The notes below the pieces were generated by a model. That model worked only from the letters and a program-made list of their open reading frames with translations. It was not told the origin of the DNA and searched no databases. Shown in pieces: positions 36,901 through 51,900 of a DNA stretch of 64,000 nucleotides. The translations under genes and the position numbers were made by a program. Source of the DNA: Corella eumyota (taxonomy: Eukaryota > Chordata > Ascidiacea > Phlebobranchia > Corellidae); the NCBI GenBank assembly GCA_963082875.1, contig OY720100.1:3286001-3350000 (forward strand), in the 5' to 3' direction. Within the stretch, counting starts at the first letter, position 1. Each line of letters begins with the position of its first letter.

Positions 36901-39900
36901 CTTTATAAGTTAAACAGTTACAAGTTTGTACGGCAAAAAATAATCGACCTCACCTTTAAAAAATACCGTACCAACAACATTATTATTTTTATAATCAATT
37001 AACTGAATGCCTGTTTTAGTTGATTTAGTATTTTACCTTCTCTTGTTGTTTTTACTAATTTGGCTACGCATCGAGTTGACTGATTCTTGCAACGAAGGGG
37101 CATAGTGGAAAACTCTTTCCAACTTTCGTATCACATCAGTTACATTTCCAGTTTTTTCAAACCTAAAAATAAATAATATAAAGTTTAGTACATAATTTTA
37201 GTTGTTACATTACATTCTTTTATTGGACCGTTTTTTTAACTTTTTTACGTAACCCTGGCCAAGTCTAAATTGTGTCAAGTTTAAAAACATATATATTTGA
37301 AGTATATATACAAGTTAGGAGGGATTACACAGTGTTAAAAGGATACAGTGTGATAAAGTAGACTTTGAATTTGCCTTTGGGCAATTACTAATGAAGCTTT
37401 CACGATAACACGTGCAATCGACAAGTTTTACTAAACAAACTCTTACGATATCGATCTAGATTTATGACAGTTTACCCTTCTACCCAGTCTTTAATTGTAT
37501 ATGGGTATTGGACATTAGCAAATATATTAATAGACACCAAATGAAATTTACAAATTTTACGCTATATAAAACCATATTTAAATAGTTTAAATTCGATGTG
37601 CTAGCCCAGTTTTCCCAAATTGAACTTAGCTAACAATGATTCATTTTTCTTGGAACTCATTTTCCTTGTCGTATTAAACTACATGGGAATGCCTCCTAGT
37701 AAATATAACACACTCATTCAAAAATGTATTTTAAACAGTTTACGTAACCCCCGCTCCTAAATGTGAACAATTGTCTATTGTCGTTCAGAGGCCGTCGCAT
37801 ACTACGCTCCCACTATAATCGGTGTGTGAAAGCTAGTATTACTTTAAAGGGTCAGAACATTCCACAAATCCGCGCATAATGGTTTGGGAATAATCCCTTT
37901 TTAGAAGTATTTAGGTAAAGATTGCCTTTCTAGCATTTAATGCGATAAACTATTGTAGATGGATTGGCATTATAGAGCGTTATCGCGGTCGAATCGCTTT
38001 ATTCGATCGCTTTTCTCAACGACTTAAAAACCAAAAAACTTCCGTAATACGTAAAATAGGCACCTGTTTGGAATAATCAAACTCTGTGATTTAAGCGCGT
38101 GCTTGGCCTTGGAAGCCAAGCTAATTTACATCTACAAATTGACCTACTTTCGAAAGGTGTTGTATAAAAGTCTCCTTTTTGAGGAGCGGCTTCCAGAACC
38201 GGACGAAGATCCACCCCGTTGCTTCGAAGCAATTCGGCTCACCACGTTTTTTTGGTGCTGGGTGGGTGTCACCGGGTGATTTGTCGGTGTTCTGCGCGTC
38301 TCAAGCGAAGCTCGCCTCGGCGTGACATAACTCTGATGTCTAGTGTTAAAATATCGCGGGTTTCCTGCATATATAATTGGTGCAACATACTGGCGCGCCG
38401 TGTAATCGCGGGAAGCGGACGCTGCCAGGGTTGCCAGAAAAACCAGCACCAAAAAAGAAGTTCTCCAAATGTTTATATCCATTGTTGAGGTTTTTGCGTT
38501 AAAATGTTGTTGTTAACAGCCTTGACGATCATTAAATTTTGTCACCGCATGGTTTTGTATACTCTAATGTATGTAATGGTATTTATATTCCTGTGTATTA
38601 AAATTTCAGTTACAATCTGTGAGCTTTACCCTTGGAGAACAATGGTTTAAACAGCCTTAGCAATATTTGCTAATCTTTTGTTATTTACTTTCACGCCTGT
38701 CGATTTTTAGAACAGGGAATAAAACGGAATTAGTCACTGTCAGTGTTGGGCCTAACAGTTTAATTTACACAAGCGAGCCTTAAAAATCTGTAAAAAATGT
38801 CCGTAAGTTTAATATGTGCTCTGCGGTTTTGTATCATCGCTAGGCACACAAAGTGGCGATAGGAAGTATCATTATTATTACAATCACAAGAAAATTTTCT
38901 TATCTCTATCGAGATTTGGTCTCATGTAATCGCTTTCATCTATTGATTACAACGTAGCCATTGTTTCCCAAACTGTCAGAAGGCAAATAAAACACGCCAA
39001 CAACGTGACCACTAGAATAATATTCTCTTAATTTTAACCTAAGATAACCTGCCTACGTATTTACTTAAGTCCTGATTTACAATCAGCTGTATTCTCAAAA
39101 CTATAATTGTATTAAACCGATCTTATACCGGGTTTGAAAGTAAATCTAACCGTTTGCTAAAAATAGTTCTTTGAATGGACTTATTTTTGTTCTAATATAC
39201 ACCATTAGCCAATACTATTTCCTGTCTATCAATAGTTTTCCTTAACCAACGTTTAAATAAATTAATTCCTTATAACGAGCTCTATAAGTGGTTAGCCTGA
39301 ATAAGCACAACACACCTCAACACACGAGTGCGATCTGATCTGACGACACAAATCGGGATTGGAGAGTGCCAATTATTTTGCCTTTTTTCCAAAACTTAAA
39401 GACTGTTTTAATAGCGGTTCTACTGCTAGATAGTCAAAACACAATACACTATTTTTATGTATTGCCTAATACGCAATGTGTTTAAACAAATGTATAAAAA
39501 TTGCACGACTGGAAAATTTAAAACCTAAAAACAAGTGTAAGACGTTTATTGCCAAGACATGCTAAGGAGTTGATATACATCTTAATAGGCTTTAATTAGT
39601 TGATAACATTCTAGACATTGAAAGTAATAGGTTTGTGTGTTGTTGCAGTTGACCATTGCTGGAATATTGAGCGATAAAGAAGGACTGACGTTAGTTCATA
39701 ACTTGTTATGCGCGTTGTCTGCGCTGGACCACGAAAAGCACGAACTTCTGTCAGTTGTGATCAGCTTTTGCAAACATAACGGTGAAGACTTAGCTGGGTT
39801 GGTGCCAAGGAAAAACAGGTGAGGCGTTAGTTTGTGTTATTTTACTACCAAAGTCACCACTGTTAGAGCTTTCAACCTAACGAACTGCTAGTTTAAAATT

Positions 39901-42900
39901 CAAGTTGTGAATACCCAAAATAGGTTATGGATGATATTTTATTGTTTTTACGTTTCAATTAACAAATATGGACCTCTGTGATCAATCAAATTAAAAACAA
40001 CACAATGTGCTTATTTTTCAGACTTCTGGCTGACAAGTATAGCATTGAACTTCCAAAAAGCGATGTAAGTTATTACCTCAGTAAGGAAATATTAATTAGC
40101 TCTTAAATTACATGCTAGACCGGCGTTAAACACAACTATATGTCTTCATTATTATGAACTAATCAATCACTTAGCATAGGTGGTTATGCGAGTAAACATA
40201 GTTGACGGCTCTAATTTTTTTGGGTATTTGATAGATATGCATTGCTCTACAGCTGTGTTTTGCTTTGTATAAATTATTATTTATTTTTCAGGTTTTTACA
40301 AAGGAAAAGCAGAATATATTCTACAACACCCTGCTTGAGTACTGGACCTCAGCAAGAGATCACTTAATGGCGGTTCACAAAGATTTACAGGCGACTGACC
40401 GCCGTAACAGGTTAGTTATTATTCGCATGTGGTCGTTTTGGTTTGAAATTTCAAAGTAATTTCGGCCGAGCCTTGTTCTAGAGATTAGGCGAAGTGTTCG
40501 GTCGACCTTGACGCATGCGTAGATCAAGGCTAAACGGGTTAACTGTACTTTAAGGTCATTATTTATACAAAGCCCAACAAAAGCCTTGTTGTTTTAGATA
40601 CCAACCGCTACTTAGTTTATTTTTTTAATTATTTCCACGTGAAGTTCAAATGAACACAAACTCTTTTATTTTTGGTTGAATTTTGCAGGCAAATCTTGCA
40701 AAACAAAGGTGAACTTCACGAGGAACGAAGCAAGGAGTATGCTGATAAACAAGTGGCTTACCAAAAGCTGCTGCTGAACTGTAACACCCTGGCGGTAAGC
40801 AAAGTGAAAGTAGATTTTTTCGTAAAAACACAAAACAAATTAACTTTTTCAGAAAGTACCTTTACGTCATTGCCTTTAAAAACCCACCAAAAAATTCCAT
40901 TTCAATTTTGGGAGATATTTTTTTTATTATATGCACTTTTAACTTGGCACTTTTAAGGTATTTTCTCACGCATTTGTATTACATTACAGGGGTTGATGGA
41001 CGTAGAAACTCCTGACCTCCCAGAAACCGGTGAGTTGCTTAAAACAACAAACGTTATTACTGCAACAATTTGTTAACATTTCCGTGATAATGATTGATTT
41101 TTATGCAGGTTTTAAAAATGGACACATTGTTTAAAATAAACACAACACAACACAATATAATTACCGTCATATGGGTTGACTTGAAAAATTTTATTAAAAA
41201 ATTACTTTAAAGACGGTTTTAGCAGTATACACTCACTAGCAAACCACTTAACCTTTACGCTATTAATTCTTCTTCACGCTGGGTCGTTTTAGTGGTCGGT
41301 CAACTTACAAGTTAACGATGTGTGTATATACTTGTTAACTACCTTGTAGACTGTGTTAAGACCACATAGCATACTTGCTCGTGTTTGTACAGTATGTCGG
41401 AAGGTCTTTTGGTGTACTGTCTGGTAACTGATTAATGTGATTGGATTAGCTGGCGGGCTAACCTTTATAAAATATGCTTTTTTTTTGGATTACGATTTTT
41501 GAGTTATGGCTTTTATGGTTTTATTGTAAAATATGACAAATAATCAATTATTAAGATTATGTTATGTGTATTTTTCTGGTTCATTTTTGTTGTTATTTAA
41601 ACTTTAAAATTATTTTCTGACAATTTAAAATATTTTTTTTATAAAAGAACTATTTAAATTTCTTTTTTAAATTAATTTGTTATCTTAACACTTTTTGTGA
41701 CTTAAATTTTCAGAGCAAGAAATGGGAGAAGGAGAAATCGGGATGAGCATCTTCGGTCCAACCTCCACATCTGCGATGGAGCTCGTAGATGAAGTCTCTA
41801 TCTGGGAGGATGAGGATCAAAGATCATTTTACACAAATCTTCTGGACCTTAAAGCCATCATACCAGCAGTTAGTGAAAAAAATTTTTTTTTGTAGATTTT
41901 TAGACAATTTATTTAATAATTAGTTTTTAAGAAAATTTTGATTGCTTACAATTTTATTCATTGATAAACGAACAGATATTAACATTTTTTAGTTAAAAAA
42001 TTCTTTATTTTAGGTGTTAAAATGTTATTAGGCAATAAAAACCCACCCTTTTTCTTTTTTTAGTCTTTTGTAAATGTTAGCATTTTATTACTTTTATCAC
42101 AGCACGCTATATTTGCAAATTTAATTATTGTCTTGTGCAAGTATGTGTGTAACATTAAATTCGTGTGAATATCGACTTGGGGCCAATAATAATATTTTGT
42201 AATACTTCTGTTTTCATTCATCTGTGAATATATATAAGAATATAATTGAATTTTTATTAAATAAGGCTTCTTAAAGTACGTGAGATGCTTGTTTGTTTTA
42301 TTGACCTTTTTATTGTGGGGTCACTTCTTTGAAGTAGACGTTATTATCTTTGTGTATTGAATTTTTAATATACGGTTTATTTGCGTTAAGGGCCACTTCA
42401 AATCTACTCCTAACATCATAAATCTATTATAAAAACTCTATTATCTTACATATGTCATATTATTCTTAAAGTTTTTTTTATGATTTTTTTTTTAGATTTT
42501 ATTTAAAGACGCATCAAAATCGGGAAAAGGTGGCGACCAGCAAGGAAAGGGCAAATCAAAAGGAAAATTAAATATTTCTGCCAGACCAACTGGTCCCAGA
42601 GTTTCTGGCAAAGGGTTGGTTATTATTTTATATTAACTAGTTGATTGTCCGTCTTGGATTGTATTTTACTTGGCCTGTTATTAACTAAAAAACGCAATTC
42701 ACAATATATTCACAGTAAACATTTTTTTGTCACAATTTGTCTGCGCACCACAAGAAAAATTGAAAACACAAAATAATTTGTTTTTTAAGTATTTTTTTTT
42801 TAAATATTGAATTTGCCAAAAAATGTTTATTAATTTTAGTTATTGGGTATATTCTTTTCTTCCTATAAAAACAACACTTTATTATGCCGCGCAAAATGGC

Positions 42901-45900
42901 TTAAAGTTCGTTATGGTTATGCTTATAAGTCTGTTATGTTAAGCCTAGTGAACTCTTCATATTTGCGCAACTGTATATCCGACACCTTTAATGCACAAAT
43001 AGGCTTTAAGTTTATACGGGAAAAAGGGGGGAGATGTCACGGGGATTAGTCGTCGATTAAACGTGAAAGTTTTCCGATCTTACACGTGATTTTGTTTATC
43101 ATGTGGCTTATATCTTAGATCAAGAAACTTCCCTCTTTTTTTCTAAATTTAATTGCTTTTAAAGTCAAAAATTTTAGTTTTTTTTGTGTTTAAACTTTTT
43201 TTGCAATATTTTTTTTTTTAATTTTATTTTTGCCTTAAAAATTATAAAATTCTCTATTTATGACGTCACAAAGGGATCTCGCTGCGGAAGAGATGGAAGA
43301 AGACATCCTTGATCTGGAGATCGGAGAATTGGAGTCATCTGTATTGGATGCTGTCCAGGAAGCTGCGGACGCAAGAGCAAATCTCGGGATCAAGGCGGAG
43401 GATTCGGAGGATGATAAGGATCTTGTAAGCATGGAGGAAGGTAGGAAGACTTTTTTAAAGATTATTAAATTTTATATTTTTTTTATTAAAACATTTTTAA
43501 ATTATTTTTTTTTTGTAAGATTATTATTTTGCAATTATTCATATTTTACATATTTAAAAAAATGCATTTATTGTTTTTTTTTGAGGGGAGATTTTTTGTT
43601 ATTTTTTTAGGGGTGGGATTTTTTTTTGTTTTTTGGGGAGGAGAATTTTTGTTATTTTTTTAGGGGGAGATTATTTTATAAATTCATTGTATGATTTTTT
43701 TTTAAATTTTAAAATTTAAGTAATTACATAAACTTTTACAGCTAAGTATATATTATAGTATTCGTTTTAAGCTAAATGTTAGCAAACTTCTTGTCTAAAC
43801 TTATTACTTCTTACAAAAAAAACAAATCTTTTACACCTAAATTGTAAAGCCACTGTATAAAAGTTAATTATTTAAAAATCAAAGACAAGATTTTTTATAA
43901 CCAATTTTTTTTTATTTATTATTGTAATGACGCAAGCGAAAAAAATTTCTGGCTTACATGAATCAGAGCAATTTGTTTAAAATAAGAAATTTCAATCTGA
44001 CAATTGCTACTATTTTGTTGTCTCTCGCTACAACCTGCCAATAATGAAATTAAATTACATTCTACTTTGTTATCACGTTGGTTATATTATATAGATTGAA
44101 AGGTTATGTATTGTAACAAATTATGGATATTATTTTAAACATTATAATCATTTTAAGGCGCGTTTTTATTGAATATTTTTAAAAAATGATTTTTTTAAAA
44201 TTAAAAAAAAAATTAGTAGTGTTATTGTACTTTTTATTTTTGTTGTTTTTGTATTGTTTTTATAATCATTTTAAACTTTATTTTACAAGTAGTTGTTGTT
44301 AAAATTTTTGTTGTTAAATTTCTTGTTGTTACAGAGTCTAAAGAGGTTTTTATTCAATATTTAAAACAAAATAATTAAAAAAAAATTTGTAATGGTATTA
44401 TACTTTTTGTTTTTGTTGTTTTTGTTTCGTTTTTATAATCATTTTAAACTTAATTTTTTAAGTTATTGTTGTTAGAATTCTCGTTGTTAAATTTCTTGTT
44501 GTTACAGAGTCTGAAGAAGAGGAAACGGTCAGTGGAACAAACATGAAAGTTGTTCTCGAAAATTATCTGGTTTCCCTCAAAAACTGCGTAAACCGAGATT
44601 TAATAGATAAGGTAACTAGAATTTTGTGTTTATTATTCTTAAGTTAGCGAACCATCAATTTCAAAATTCTAAATTTTAAATAAGTTTTACGACAATTTCA
44701 AAAATATAAAATAACTTCAGTGATAAAATATTCAATACATACAAAAAAAAAGCCTTATTATAGCTGGTTTTCTGTGTTTTTTGTAGCCTTTAAGTTAGTT
44801 GTGTTAAAAAAGCGGTCTAAAGTCCAACGGTTTTCTCATTTAGTTTCAGTTTGCCATTGTTTATTTGTTTACAATAAATATATAATTATTTTAAGTAACA
44901 ACACTGCGCCATTGACCAGGTTAAATTAGGACAAAAATAATTAGATACATAAAAAAAATGACTACGGAATGGCCAGAATCTTTTACGTTGTGTTTTTTAA
45001 CGAACTGTTGGTGTTGCATATTTACAAAATGATTTAGTAAATTAAATGTATATGCGTTATTACTATAGCTCATTTGTTCTTGTGTATAGAACCTTCTTTT
45101 CAGTTCATTATCTTACATTAAAATATTATCACAAGCAAACGAAGAGTGTAAAAACTTAAGTAGCTACCCGATTTTAAATGATTATCGTAATTCAAATTAC
45201 CCCCCAAAAAAAATCTGCGCAAAAACAAAGCTTGTAGTATTTATTTCCAAGTAGCTTTAAAACCACTTTTAACCTAAAAAACACTATGTATTTATTGTAC
45301 ATAATTTACATAATTTCTTTAAAATTTTCTGATTGACGTTTGGTATTGTTAGAAATAAGTTAAATCGTTGTGGCTTTTAACCACTTAAAATTACTTAAGT
45401 TCGCTTCTCGACAACTCGCAAATAATGTTTTAATATCTAAATAAACAACTTTGTTTCACTTAATATATTTTGAGTGCCTCTCACGCCTTCTTTCGTATAC
45501 GTTAACCAATACTAACAAAGTTATAATAGACTTGCGGCCTATGTTTCCCAATTTTCACTTCAAAAAATATTATATCTTTATACCGATAATTTAAGAACTT
45601 GAAAGTATTAAAGGGTTTTAACCTATTTTTAACCACTTTTAAAATGTATAGCATTTTTGTGTCTATTTTTAATTTTTTAAACATGTTTTCTGTTTTTAAA
45701 ACGTTTTATGCATTTTTAACCGTAAGCGTGGTATAGTAGCCAGAACGCTTACTACACTAAATAAGGTCCTGGGTTTGATCCCCACTGCCCCCATGCTGTA
45801 GCGTCAGACGCTTTAAACGGTATAAACTCCTGCTAAGCCAGCACTTAATCAGCAGCCTTATTATCGGGTAATTATAATCTATAATACCCCAAACTGCCAC

Positions 45901-48900
45901 AGACAACTCGAGGCTGGGTCGGGGTAACTGATGTTACTCTATGTTTAGGTCCTAAAGTCGACCTTTCCACATTGAGGATAAAATTATATAAAAAATACAG
46001 TTAATGTACATTTACTTAACTATTCTATTTTTGTTACTTTACCCAGGCCGCCCAGGAATTCTGCATGAGTATGAACACTAGGACCAATCGTAGAAGACTG
46101 GCACGTGCTTTATTTAACGTTCATCGTTCCCGCCTCGACCTTATTCCATTCTACGCAAGGTTAGCTGCCACCTTACACCCTTGTAACTCGACCACTGCAG
46201 TTTCTGATCATCTATCGGTCATGTTGTTAAGGGACTTTCGATTCCACGTAAAAAAAATTTTATGTTTTTTTTTTATATGTTTTTTTTTGTTTTCTTACAA
46301 ATTAGTTCTTCCTGAAATAGTGAATTTAAAAACACCAATTCGACCTTAGTTAGACTTACTCTATTTTTATTTCGACTAAATTGTTAGGGTTACTAGAAGT
46401 CGGTTGTTTTTATTATTAAATCATTTTTATCGAATTTAAAATTGTGCAATTGCTTTACAATCACTTCTCTTTTTATAAGTGATAAAGCTGCCAATATTTT
46501 GTATTTGTTTACTCTTGATTGTTTGGCAATTATAGCATTATTATTATCGACTTAACTGTAGGATTTGTTTTGGCTGCTAATTTACAATATATGGAAGTGT
46601 ATTAATTCTTAATGTTAATTCATAGGTTCGTAAAAAGGATCAAATTCACATCGAGAGCAAGGTGAAAACGGTTCGATTCATTGGTGAAATGTGCAAGTTT
46701 GAGATGATATCACATACCGATACTCTAAACTGTCTTAAGGTAACGTAAAAATACAATATATTAAATTATTAATTTAAGAAAAATGTCAATGTGTTTAAAG
46801 GTATCGAATTGAAATTACTTTGGAAACGGAATCACCTTTATTTTAATTAGTTGGACTGGCGCCCTAACGGCTGCATTTTAACGTGTTTGGCCGATTACCA
46901 TTAAATTGCTTGTTGTAATATGGTCCCAACATTTGCCTGTGTATATTGGGGACATGTATATTAAAAAATTTAACAATATTATTTAAAATTATTTTTTTTA
47001 TATAAAAATATATTCTGAAGATTTATTTAAAAATCACTTTTTAAAAATGGGGCTGGCTATATTATTTTTAAAGCTTTGCTTTTTATACTGATATCGCATT
47101 TTTAAAGTTTCGTTATTTTTTTTATGTACATTTAAATTACGTGATAAGTTAAATAACTAAGCTTTGTTAACTTTTTTAACTTTTCAACTTGTGATTGACG
47201 GATACTTAATATTTATTTAATACGCGCTCATTTTTCCCGAGAATGCCAGCCAGGAAGTATTTAAAATATTATGGAAATGTATTGCAACAAAAATAAACTT
47301 TTAAACCGAAATATGCGTTCGCAAGTTTATTTAAAACACAATTTCCAATACAACGCGTTGTTTAAATAAAAAAGCAATAACTATATTTAATTGGCATTGG
47401 GGAGTAAAAAATAACATTTTTTTTTGATTCGCCATTCTTAAGTGTGTAACTTATGTTGGTTATAAACTCTTCTCGGCCAATTTTTTGAACGAATTCAAAG
47501 TTTAGGAATAGGTCACTGGGTTATAAAAATGTGAAAAGTTTATTAGAAGGATATGTTATTAACATTTTGGTATAGTTTTAATACTAAATAATACAATGTA
47601 AGCATTATATACTCATAAATTAAACAACTCGTTGAATTAATTTTTTTTTTTGAATTTCAAACACTAAATCACTAATTTCGTTTTTGGATTTTATTTTTAC
47701 AAAAACTTTAATGCAAACTTTTTTTTTGTAAAATTTAATTTGATTTTTAGAATATTCTTAAAATTATTTTTTTTTTTTATATAAAAATTTAAACTATATA
47801 TAACCTAAACGATGCAAAAATCTCGAAAATTTAACAAAAAATTAAGTAAATTTTCTTATTTTTTTAAACTAAAATATTTTTCCAGGTTTTAGTTCTAGAA
47901 TTCTCTCCTCATGCGATCGAGATGGCTTGTGCTCTTCTAGAAACATGTGGCCGCTTCCTTCTTCGCTCCCCAGCCTCCCACCTCCGAGCAAGAGTCCTCC
48001 TGGAGCAGCTGGTAAGGAAAAGGATGGCAAAGGTGCTGGATCAAAGATATTCAACGATGATTGATAATGCGAAGTACACTTGTGATCCTCCCAAAATTGA
48101 AAGTGTGAGTGAAAAAATAAAAATTCATGAAATATCAAAAAAAAAAAAAAAATAATTGTGGTGTTAGCTAATATTTCTATTTACATAAACTATGTATGTC
48201 CAATTTATCAATATGTTTGTCCAATTTATAAGCCTACAAAAATTAACTTATATGTAATGAAAATTGTCGGACAATATAAATGTGTGTAATTCAAAGGCCT
48301 ACAAAATTATTAAAACCTTTAGTTGTAATATTTTTTCAAAGTTAAAATGCTAACCGTAGAGCGGGCTATGGACTGGTTAAAATAATCAAAAAATTATCAT
48401 TGTATAATTAACAGTTGGTTGAACACCCCTAATACTAATATTCAACATTATAAATAATATTTTTATCAAAAGTGATAACGTAACGTAAAATAGCCCAGAA
48501 TTTGTAAATAAAATGTCAATCTTTATATTAAGTATAAAAATAATTTCAGTATTGATTAAAAGTTTTCCATTCTATATTCTATTCCAAATCTTCGAATTAA
48601 AATCGTGTACTAATTTTGTTACCAACTTTTTAATATTTAGATGGTGTTTAAACCCAGGCCACCAATGCATCAATACATAAGAAAATTATTGTTCCGAGAT
48701 TTAAGTAAAAGTTCGGTTGAGAAGGTTTTAAGACAAATGAGAAAACTACCTTGGAATAATAAAGAGGTAAGAAATGTGTTTATTAATGCCTTCTGTTTAT
48801 ATCAGAGTTACTTTAATTTCCAAAGCATATTTGTGTTTTTTGAAGCACGATTATGTTAATAAATGTAAATATATAAGGTGTTGTGTTTGACCACTTGCTT

Positions 48901-51900
48901 TTACTACATGAGGTCCTGGGTTTGATCCCTACTACTCTTATGATGTAGCGCCTTTAATTAAGGCGCTATAAACGGTATTAACTTCTGCTGAGCCAGCACT
49001 TAATCAGCAACTTATGATTACCAGGCAATTGTAATTTATAATATCCCAAACTGCAAAGGGCAACTCGAGACTGGGTCGGAGTAACTGATGTTACCCTATG
49101 TTTAGGTTGTGAAGTCGACCTTTCCACATTGAGGATAAATAAATGTGAAAAATAATATATATATATATATATATCCATACAATATATTTTACGTCCACAG
49201 ATGCATTCTTATATTGTTAAATGTTTATCTCAATCCTGGAGTGTCAAGTTCAACAACGTGCACTGCCTCTCAAGTCTTATTGCCGGCTTGGCGACGTATC
49301 GTGATGACGTAAGCCACAACGTAGTTGATGACGTATTGGAAGAGATAAGAATAGGAATGGAGGTAAGCTGTGAGCTTTTTATAATTGTGTAATAAAATTA
49401 GATAAATTTGAAACATTTTTTTGTGTATGAGATTTTGTTATTATATAGTTGTGCTACCAGTGCGTTTTAAAAGCAAGTAAATAAAAAAATATGAAGAAAG
49501 ATAACTAGAACGATTTAAGGGTTTTTCTAAAAGAAAGTTTATAAGTGTGGTTATAACAGTGATCTTTACAACATTAGTTTTTTGGTTTAAATCCCACTGC
49601 TTTTATATCGTAGTACACCGCTGGTCAATGTAAACAAAACAACAGCCAAGCTAAAAAAAAACCTGCAAGTTAATTATTAGGCAATATAAATAATGTTAGA
49701 AATCGTTGGTCAAAACACAAAACTTGCAGTAACAAAGTTTATTCTATATTGAGGATGTAGGCCAATTTCTACATAACGGGTTGATGAGTGTAAAAAACAT
49801 AGCGAATATATATGTTAGCAATATTTGTTTTTTTACTGCTGAATAAAATGTTTGAAGGAGACAGATTTAAAGGCAAAAAAACATATGAAAAAAGTACGTG
49901 TAAGAGAACTTGATTTTAGCAATTTTAAAAAGTATTCACGTTTTTCAACTGTTAAATAAAATTGTCAGACATTTATTTTCTTATAGAAAAACATTTTTAA
50001 AAAGAAAAATGAAATCTAAAAACAAAAAAACAAAATTTACAATAAAAAATTTAAATTTTTCATTCACCCTGCTGGCTGTCTATTACGTCACAGTGAAACG
50101 TCACAATCAAAAAGTTAAGAAAAATTTTGCCGAATTTTTGGAAACAAATTATTCTCTCTTGTATACTGACCAGTCAACTCCGTTAATTTTCACGGGAAAA
50201 AATTTTAATTTTCGACCAAAAAAATGTCGATGACTTCTCTCTTACGAAGAATAATTAATCTCGAAGATCTTTACATCGAGTTAAAGCAAGATGTGGAAGC
50301 TTTTCCCCAATTTATGGATGTTTTGAAAACATTTTTAGTTAGGTAGGTCGTTTTTCTTATTTTTTAAAAATTTTTTTAACTTTAACTTTTATTTATAATA
50401 TGTAAGTATTTATTAAAATTAAATTTATTATTTATCTTACAGAATTGATGCTCATAGATCAAATTATGATGCGATTCTATGCAATAAAAACCTATCAGAA
50501 ATATTAAAGGTATTTTTTTAATACTTCTGCTTACTAGTTTTTTTAAATAATCATTATGCAGTCAAATTTTATTAAATTTAAAATACTTCTATTATAAAAA
50601 ACTAAATTTTAATAATTTTTATTTATTTAGGCATTGGACGGTGATCGAACACCAAAAGGTCCGCATGGCGATGCTTTAATCATAAATAAAGTTAACCCTG
50701 TTTTAAACTGTAAGGAAACACAAACAACTGAGATATCTGATACCAACAACCAAGACTCTGATGTAGAAGTCAGTCCAGTAGAACCTACCATATCTTTGGA
50801 ACAAGAAACTCCAGTTCTGGCTAGCATAGAACCTCGACTTTCCCTTATTCCACCGTCGAGTAAGCCATACTTTAGTGGTATCACTACATCGGAATCTCCA
50901 ACGAAAATACCAAGGCCGCGAAATATTAGGTCTTTTAGAAAAATGGCCAAGATGTATTCCGCCACGCTTTTTAGCGAGCCACAAATTTTGAGTACTCCAA
51001 AGAAAATAGCATCAGCCAGTATGCATTCAGTTAGGCCGAAAGGGGCTAATGTGGCAAATAAAGACAAAAAGCAGCTGATTAAACCCACGACCAATAAGGT
51101 TGCAGTTGCAGTTGATGATATAACAAAGATAAAAGTGGGAGCCTGTGACGTCACAACCTCTGGTACGTCACTTTCCGAGGAGGATGAATACTGGCTTGCT
51201 AAATATTCCGAGCAAGTAGAACGTCGGGGGAGACGCAAGAGTTATCAGCCGAAAAACATGGATATATCCAGCGTTTTGTCCTCCTTGAAGTTTAAAGATC
51301 AATCTTCACCTACTAAAAACCCAATGGAGGCAAAGTGGAAGAAGCTTTACTGCAAAGAAAAGGGGATTCAGTTCCACGAAGTTTCAGCCCCAAAATCAAA
51401 GGGGTTTAGTCCGTACAGTCAGATCAGATACGGTCAGAGGGTAGTTTCTGTAGCTTAGATATAGCTTGCAGATGCACCACAGACATTTAGACCGAAAGAC
51501 ATTAAGTATACGAGACACTTTGTGCACGTATTAGTTTGCAGCATTCCTATTTAATGCTGCTACGAGACTATTCAGAACATTTTCTGAATGATAAAGTCAG
51601 TAACTAGGCAGAGAAATTAAGCAGCCTGTGTTACAGTGTACTAGTTATTAAGCTTTCAAGTGCTTTTGTGCTTGACTAGTTAGGGATATGTTCAACTTAT
51701 TTGCGTATTTTTCTGTGATTTTTTATTGCAGATACTGTGTTTAATTTTCCTTTTGCAATTTTTTATTTTTATGAATAAATATTTTTTTGAAAACAACTTT
51801 TACTCGTGTTGATTTACCATATAGGATTATAGGTATAACTTAAATTAGGAATAATTTAATAAAATTGTCGATTTTAGGTATTTCGTTGCGTTAAAAACTA

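Larger units (their letters stand above)
29909..39648 (+). other. 9.7 kb UPF2 intron hosting a minus-strand gene
   Basis: UPF2 breaks at LRFISE (29908) and resumes at LTIAGILSDKEGL (39649), a continuous stretch in human UPF2. The intron contains the whole fibrinogen-domain gene (30784-38482). The flanks 29909-30783 and 38483-39648 are AT-rich and hold no other gene that I can see. A near-perfect palindrome, TTAGGGCCATTGGCCCTAA, lies at about 30043-30061. The promoter of the nested gene should lie in 38483-39648. Confidence 0.9.

Noticed and set aside
43425-43432. Donor TT|GTAAGC inside UPF2 exon 14
   Set aside because: It does not keep phase with exon 15, whereas the donor at 43441 does.
49910-50233. 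Open frame of 107 codons before the nested UPF2 guest gene
   Set aside because: Lys/Asn/Phe-rich as expected for AT-rich DNA, no recognisable domain, and it overlaps the start of the better-supported gene in another frame.
50627-51238. 203-codon minus-strand frame opposite the nested gene
   Set aside because: Shadow of the plus-strand exon 50631-51458; the plus-strand frame has matching splice phases and continues to a proper stop.
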